A stretch of DNA of 35,652 bases, taken from positions 1 through 35,652 of IMG/VR virus record IMGVR_UViG_3300027741_000150; one strand, written 5' to 3'. The notes under the pieces were generated by a model. The model made no database searches. It was not told the origin of the DNA and was given only the letters and a program-made list of their open reading frames with translations. Below, piece by piece: positions 33,477 through 35,652 of this stretch. Both the position numbers and the translations under genes were made by a program. The DNA is from a virus. How positions within the stretch are numbered: the stretch's first letter is position 1; each line of letters starts with the position of its first letter.

Positions 33477-33662
33477 TTAATCGTCCTTGGGTTTGTCTTT
33501 GGCCTCTAGTTCGTCCATCGCTTTGGATAGCTTCTTACGGCGCGTGTCGGCCTTATTGAATTCCTTGGCGACTTCCATTGGCACGCCCGTCTTTTTGGCA
33601 AACTCTGGGCTATGGGCCGCAGCAGCCATCATACGCGCTTGTTTAGGGGATTTGCTTGGCAT
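33477..33662 (-). CDS. Conserved 61-residue protein before terminase
   Basis: A 61-residue basic protein beginning MPSKSPKQARMMAAAAHSPEFAKKTGVPMEVAKEF. The KSPKQAR-x-M-x-A-x-A-H-x-x-x-F-A pattern recurs as a small gene immediately before terminase in many phages. It probably binds DNA or terminase, but its role is not established. It is the first gene of the late operon, 18 bases after the predicted transcription start, with a weak AAGGG five bases before ATG. Confidence 0.75.
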   Translation of the reverse strand: MPSKSPKQARMMAAAAHSPEFAKKTGVPMEVAKEFNKADTRRKKLSKAMDELEAKDKPKDD

Positions 33663-33686
33663 GGTGGCCCTTTCGATGATTTTGCA

Positions 33687-33715
33687 AGAATAAGGCTTGA
33701 CACTGGCTATGTCAA
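33687..33715 (-). promoter_or_regulatory. Candidate late promoter (sigma70-like)
   Basis: On the minus strand a perfect -35 TTGACA (33715-33710), a 17-base spacer and the -10 TATTCT (33692-33687, four of six matches) lie just upstream of the late operon, predicting transcription from about 33680. The plus-strand bases 33697-33702 also read TTGACA, so the -35 and part of the spacer form a TTGACA-N7-TGTCAA palindrome that could be an operator. Confidence 0.6.
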
Positions 33716-33778
33716 CAAAAGCGGGGCCGGACGGAGATCAACTCGACGCCCAGCCCCTAGTTGAGGAGACCACCACAC

Positions 33779-33802
33779 AATTAGATATATATATATTTAT
33801 TA
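33779..33802. promoter_or_regulatory. AT-rich tract, possible unwinding element
   Basis: A 24-base A/T run (one G) containing alternating TATATATATAT within an otherwise GC-rich region. It may be a duplex unwinding element near an origin or a curved promoter-upstream element. It is supported only by composition and by proximity to the iterons. Confidence 0.35.
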
Positions 33803-34047
33803 CGGAAAAGCAAGAACCGTTTTATGCGGCCCATTTGTACGGGGGGCCTATGTACATACACCGACCCCCCCACCGGGTTCGATGCCGGGTAGGGGCGTTA
33901 CGTTATAATATAACAGGCACCATGCCCCACGCTCACGCCTGGCAGACGAGCGCGCCTAGCCATGCCCATACGCATGAGCTCACGCTCGAGCCCGTCACGC
34001 GTCACCGTGAAGCCTTGGCGATATGGCCAGCCGGGTAGTGCATGATA

Positions 34048-34078
34048 CATCGCGGGCCCCATAGTTTAGGGCGCGATG
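34048..34078. other. Strong hairpin in the control region
   Basis: CATCGC (34048-34053), a GG bulge, and GCCC (34056-34059) pair with GGGC (34069-34072) and GCGATG (34073-34078) around a 9-base loop. This makes ten base pairs with one 2-base bulge. No T-run follows on either strand, so it does not look like a terminator. A structured origin or packaging site is possible. Confidence 0.5.
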
Positions 34079-34133
34079 GGTATGCTGGGGCAGGGTCTAT
34101 ATACTCATGGAAACAAGCGGCCTCACACGCTCA

Positions 34134-34159
34134 CTCAAGGGTACTACGTACCCCTTGAG
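34134..34159. other. Near-perfect inverted repeat next to the iterons
   Basis: CTCAAGGGTAC (34134-34144) pairs with GTACCCCTTGAG (34148-34159) with one bulged C and a 3-base loop, eleven pairs in all. It directly abuts the 17-bp inverted repeat and the CGCTCAC array. On either strand it could be a cruciform or protein-binding site. It lacks a terminator T-run. Confidence 0.55.
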
Positions 34160-34220
34160 CGTAAGTGAGTATTGGGCAAATGCGCTCACATACGCTCACT
34201 TACATACTCACTTACGCTCA
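34156..34220. repeat. 17-bp perfect inverted repeat across the iteron array
   Basis: The reverse complement of 34156-34172 equals 34204-34220 (ATACTCACTTACGCTCA). The arms are separated by 31 bases that contain part of the CGCTCAC repeat array. Such an arrangement can form a large cruciform or bind a protein on both strands. The 5' arm directly follows another strong hairpin. Confidence 0.7.
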
Positions 34221-34234
34221 CTTACGCTCACATA
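34183..34234 (+). repeat. Iteron-like 10-bp tandem array (CGCTCACWTA)
   Basis: Units CGCTCACATA (34183), CGCTCACTTA (34193), a degenerate TACTCACTTA (34205, after a 2-base insertion), CGCTCACTTA (34215) and CGCTCACATA (34225). The heptamer CGCTCAC also occurs at 33930, 34128 and 34268, making seven plus-strand copies in 345 bases. Iterons are typical binding sites for origin initiators or regulators. The RepA-type helicase gene at 3276-5186 is a possible partner, though a separate initiator was not identified. Confidence 0.7.
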
Positions 34235-34380
34235 GCCTTATTTAATAAACCATGCGGCGAATGGCGACGCTCACTATGATCGTGGGTTGAGAGGCAAATC
34301 ATGATGTTTTTCGCGGCCATTTTTGCGTGAGAAACGCTAAAGAAACTGACAACCCTCTCATATTTTTTGCCATTATAAAA

Positions 34381-34394
34381 ATGACGCCCGTCAT
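34381..34394. promoter_or_regulatory. Operator-like palindrome ATGACG-CC-CGTCAT
   Basis: A perfect 6-bp inverted repeat with a 2-base centre, flanked by AT-rich sequence, about 34 bases upstream of the early -35 element. The position suits an activator or repressor site for the early promoter. It differs from the CATGATCATG palindrome in the 5443-5580 region, so a shared regulator is not shown. Confidence 0.4.
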
Positions 34395-34427
34395 AAATTT
34401 ATTTTCATCTGACCATGCATTTTGTTG

Positions 34428-34456
34428 TTGACAGCAACGCAAGCGTCCATCATAAA
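34428..34456 (+). promoter_or_regulatory. Candidate early promoter (sigma70-like)
   Basis: TTGACA (34428-34433), a 17-base spacer and CATAAA (34451-34456, four of six matches) predict transcription from about 34463, 27 bases before the ATG at 34490. The first early gene has GAGG eight bases before its start. Host RNA polymerase could therefore begin the early program without phage factors. No GANTC site lies near it. Confidence 0.55.
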
Positions 34457-34489
34457 GGTCTCAACAACAACGCAACCGAGGCAACCACA

Positions 34490-34759
34490 ATGTCATATAT
34501 GATCCAGTTTCCAGATTTTGACGATCACGCAACCCCCGCTCAATTGCTAGCTTTAGGCTTTGCAGATGCATCTTGGCATAACGATACATGCCCTAGCTTT
34601 GATCGTGACGGCTTGATCGTGTTTGTCGATTACCTAGACACCGAATTGTCCGAATTCAAAGGCAAACGCTTTAACGTCATCCAAGACGCGCCAAACGGCC
34701 AAACCATCGATCACGGTAGCTATGACAGTCTGTCAGACGTTCTTGCAGCAATCGCCTAG
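34490..34759 (+). CDS. First early gene, hypothetical 89-residue protein
   Basis: Begins MSYMIQFPDFDDHATPAQLLALGFADASWHND. It is acidic, with an ending rich in D/S (DHGSYDSLSDVLAAIA). The start at 34490 is chosen because it lies after the predicted promoter and has GAGG eight bases upstream; an earlier ATG at 34415 would precede the -35 element. No family is recognised. Its stop codon lies inside the left outer stem of the structured element that follows. Confidence 0.65.
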   Translation: MSYMIQFPDFDDHATPAQLLALGFADASWHNDTCPSFDRDGLIVFVDYLDTELSEFKGKRFNVIQDAPNGQTIDHGSYDSLSDVLAAIA

Positions 34760-34805
34760 CATCTAACCGAAGGCCTCTAACAGGAGGCTTTCCATTAGAC
34801 CCTAG
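34756..34805 (+). ncRNA. Structured intergenic element, copy 1
   Basis: A nested hairpin overlapping the stop codon of the preceding gene. The outer stem is CTAG (34756-34759) with CTAG (34802-34805). A 2x2 internal loop (CA against CC) leads to TCTAA (34762-34766) paired with TTAGA (34795-34799). A second 2x2 loop (CC against CA) leads to a 9-bp stem with one G-T wobble at its fourth pair (34769-34777 with 34784-34792) and a 6-base loop. Copy 2 at 35111 has the same plan with different stem bases. There is no T-run, so it is not an ordinary terminator. Possible roles are RNA processing, translation control or protein binding. Confidence 0.6.
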
Positions 34806-34834
34806 CAAACCAAAACCCAAACCGGAGAAACACA

Positions 34835-35107
34835 ATGATCAATCTATCGGCACAATTAATGACGCCATTTCTTAATAATAACGGAACTGCCCGTTGCGAT
34901 TTAGTCGCAAGCCGTCTTGAAGCGAAAGAGGCAATTTACGCTGCAATGAAAGCGCTTCAAGAAATTCGCCCTAATAGCCGCGATTATATTGGGAAGGAAG
35001 CCATATTTGATTTGGATGTTTCCATATATTCCGCTCGTTTTTCGGCATTAGATGCAATCCGTAATGCGCTTTACGATGAGGCAATAATTATAAATGATTG
35101 CCAATAG
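34835..35107 (+). CDS. Hypothetical 90-residue early protein
   Basis: Begins MINLSAQLMTPFLNNNGTARCDLVASRLEAKEAIYAAMKALQEI and is largely helical with an alternating hydrophobic pattern. GGAGA lies seven bases upstream. It sits between two copies of the structured intergenic element, so its message would be flanked by two similar hairpins. No family is recognised. Confidence 0.6.
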   Translation: MINLSAQLMTPFLNNNGTARCDLVASRLEAKEAIYAAMKALQEIRPNSRDYIGKEAIFDLDVSIYSARFSALDAIRNALYDEAIIINDCQ

Positions 35108-35110
35108 CGC

Positions 35111-35164
35111 CTAGCTTCTAACCATGGGCCAAGCCTCAAAGCTTGGCTCATCATTAGACCCTAG
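35111..35164 (+). ncRNA. Structured intergenic element, copy 2
   Basis: Same architecture as copy 1, starting 3 bases after a stop codon. CTAG (35111-35114) pairs with CTAG (35161-35164), a 2x2 loop follows, and TCTAA (35117-35121) pairs with TTAGA (35154-35158). After a second 2x2 loop, an 11-bp stem (35124-35134 with 35141-35151) carries the same fourth-pair G-T wobble, followed by G-C, C-G, C-G, and closes a 6-base loop. The three basal pairs differ from copy 1 but remain paired, which is compensatory change. A separate simple hairpin, GCTTGC with GCAAGC (35170-35187), follows. Confidence 0.6.
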
Positions 35165-35231
35165 AAACCGCTTGCACCAACGCAAGCCGCATGCATAATA
35201 ACAACGCAACCACAACACAGGACACAATCAC

Positions 35232-35333
35232 ATGAGCCCCCAAGACCTAGAAACAGCCAAGGGCCTGGCCCTAGTGGCAATGGCAACCATCGTCTTAGGA
35301 TTAACCTTGGCCCTGCCCTGGATCATATTCTAA
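35232..35333 (+). CDS. 33-residue membrane microprotein
   Basis: A short frame with AGGA nine bases before ATG 35232. The product starts MSPQDLETAKGLALVAMATI and is hydrophobic from about residue 11 to its end at F33, so it is probably a single-pass membrane peptide with an outside or inside N terminus that cannot be decided. It lies in the early operon between a structured element and the next small gene. Function unknown. Confidence 0.5.
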   Translation: MSPQDLETAKGLALVAMATIVLGLTLALPWIIF

Positions 35334-35356
35334 CCACCAGCCCGAAAGGCCACACA

Positions 35357-35563
35357 ATGAACACGCAATGCGCCATAAACCTTGCTCGCAAGCACGTATT
35401 CGCTAATCAGGCGCAAGATGCATCTAGCGCGTACCTATGCCTCGCCGACGCTATCGCGCAATCAAATGCGGGCGATCTTGCCAATGCCAAGGCGCGGGCG
35501 ATCAAAAGCCTGGCATATTCCGTCGGGGTATTCCATCCTGACTATAAGAGGGCCAGCGCATGA
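35357..35563 (+). CDS. Hypothetical 68-residue early protein
   Basis: A helical protein beginning MNTQCAINLARKHVFANQAQDASSAYLCLADAIAQ and ending in a basic RASA-type tail. AAAGG lies eight bases upstream. Its stop overlaps the ATG of the DUF6378-like gene by ATGA. No family is recognised. It is part of the early operon that crosses the junction. Confidence 0.6.
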   Translation: MNTQCAINLARKHVFANQAQDASSAYLCLADAIAQSNAGDLANAKARAIKSLAYSVGVFHPDYKRASA

Positions 35564-35652
35564 ACCGTGACGCAATCCTTAACCACGCCAAGCGTCTAAT
35601 CAACGGCCCCCGCGCCAATGAATACGGCGACGCCGAATTGAATTTTACCCAT
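35560..35652 (+). CDS. DUF6378-like protein, N-terminal part (crosses the circular junction)
   Basis: This is the 5' part of the same 95-residue gene listed at 1-212. ATG 35560 overlaps the previous stop (ATGA), and the frame (MNRDAILNHAKRLINGPRAN, then EYGDAELNF) runs to the last base without a stop. It then continues as IAQGWQII after base 17 of the window. The N-terminal D-x-I-L-x-x-A and E-Y-G-D segments match the start of DUF6378 proteins, which supports joining the two parts. Confidence 0.8.
   Translation, partial: MNRDAILNHAKRLINGPRANEYGDAELNFTH
35636..35652. repeat. Terminal direct repeat, right copy
   Basis: Identical to bases 1-17. Together with the gene that crosses the ends it shows that the window closes into a circle at this overlap. 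Confidence 0.85.

Larger units (their letters stand above)
33663..34489. other. Divergent control region without protein genes
   Basis: An 827-base gap between the leftward late and rightward early operons. It holds a minus-strand late promoter, an AT-rich tract, two strong hairpins, CGCTCAC repeats, a 17-bp inverted repeat, an operator-like palindrome and a plus-strand early promoter, each listed separately. The only sizeable open frame (33697-34038) has no ribosome-binding site, overlaps the late promoter and codes for an unusual His/Pro-rich product, so it is not annotated. The region is the strongest candidate for origin and packaging signals. Confidence 0.7.

Noticed and set aside
33841-33871. 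GGGGGG and CCCCCC hairpin
   Set aside because: A six-pair stem with an 18-base loop and no T-run; too weak to call a terminator.
33871-33895. tRNA-like T-arm sequence GGGTTCGATGCC
   Set aside because: The flanking bases do not form a T-stem, and no acceptor, D or anticodon arm can be drawn.
33902-33914. Perfect TATAAT inside the palindrome GTTATAATATAAC
   Set aside because: No acceptable -35 at the proper distance on either strand. It may still be a binding site, but it is not called a promoter.
33697-34038. Open frame for a 113-residue His/Pro-rich product
   Set aside because: No ribosome-binding site, it overlaps the late promoter, and the composition comes from repeats and GC-rich DNA. 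Treated as non-coding.
34415-34489. Earlier ATG for the first early gene
   Set aside because: It lies upstream of the predicted -35 element and has no ribosome-binding site; the start at 34490 has both.
1-35652. Integrase, attachment site, tRNA genes, phage polymerases and partition genes
   Set aside because: Looked for and not seen; the absence is based on reading only, not on profile searches.

Overview
This window is almost certainly the complete, circular genome of a short-tailed (podovirus-like) double-stranded DNA phage or phage-plasmid, about 35.6 kb. The last 17 bases repeat the first 17. A DUF6378-type gene starts at 35560, runs off the right end and continues in frame from base 1 to 212, so the two ends are neighbours on a circular map. 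An alphaproteobacterial host is the best inference. The phage carries a GcrA-family cell-cycle regulator, a family known from Alphaproteobacteria. It also has a carph-isopro type repressor, a three-transmembrane holin like those of gene transfer agents and a GH108 endolysin, all common in alphaproteobacterial phages. No integrase, DNA polymerase, RNA polymerase, tRNA or CRISPR array was seen.

The layout is four transcription blocks. (A) Plus strand, 34490 through the junction to 3279: many tiny, overlapping early genes. These include membrane microproteins, a zinc-ribbon protein, an HTH protein and three tandem related micro-ORFs, ending with a cytosine-methyltransferase-like protein coupled to GcrA. 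(B) Minus strand, 5442 to 3276: a repressor-like HTH protein and a RepA-type primase/helicase. (C) Plus strand, 5581 to 9246: a recombination and replication set (Sak4-like ATPase, DUF669 SSB-like protein, Fe-S PD-(D/E)XK nuclease and RuvC-like resolvase). (D) Minus strand, 33662 to 9218: one long, tightly packed late operon. In transcription order it holds packaging (small protein, TerS, TerL), an adhesin-like protein, the P22-type portal, scaffold, major capsid protein, head-tail connectors and a gp10-like tail hub. Ejection proteins follow, interleaved with a GNAT acetyltransferase and a PAPS-reductase-like enzyme, then a fibre, and last a lysis cassette with a metallophosphoesterase and a DUF5856 protein.

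Blocks A and D diverge from an 827-base control region (33663-34489). It holds a good sigma70-like late promoter on the minus strand, a matching early promoter on the plus strand, an AT-rich tract and strong hairpins. It also holds seven CGCTCAC copies, four of them inside a tandem 10-bp iteron array, next to a 17-bp inverted repeat. This is the best candidate for the replication origin or a packaging/regulatory locus.

The most novel-looking signals are these: (1) a structured element present twice just after early-gene stop codons, with the same nested helix architecture but different, compensating stem sequences; (2) three tandem micro-paralogues whose shared C-terminal codons also form the ribosome-binding site of the next gene; (3) the methyltransferase-GcrA pair; (4) an SSB-like acidic tail on the recombination nuclease rather than on the SSB-like protein; (5) the iteron and hairpin array.
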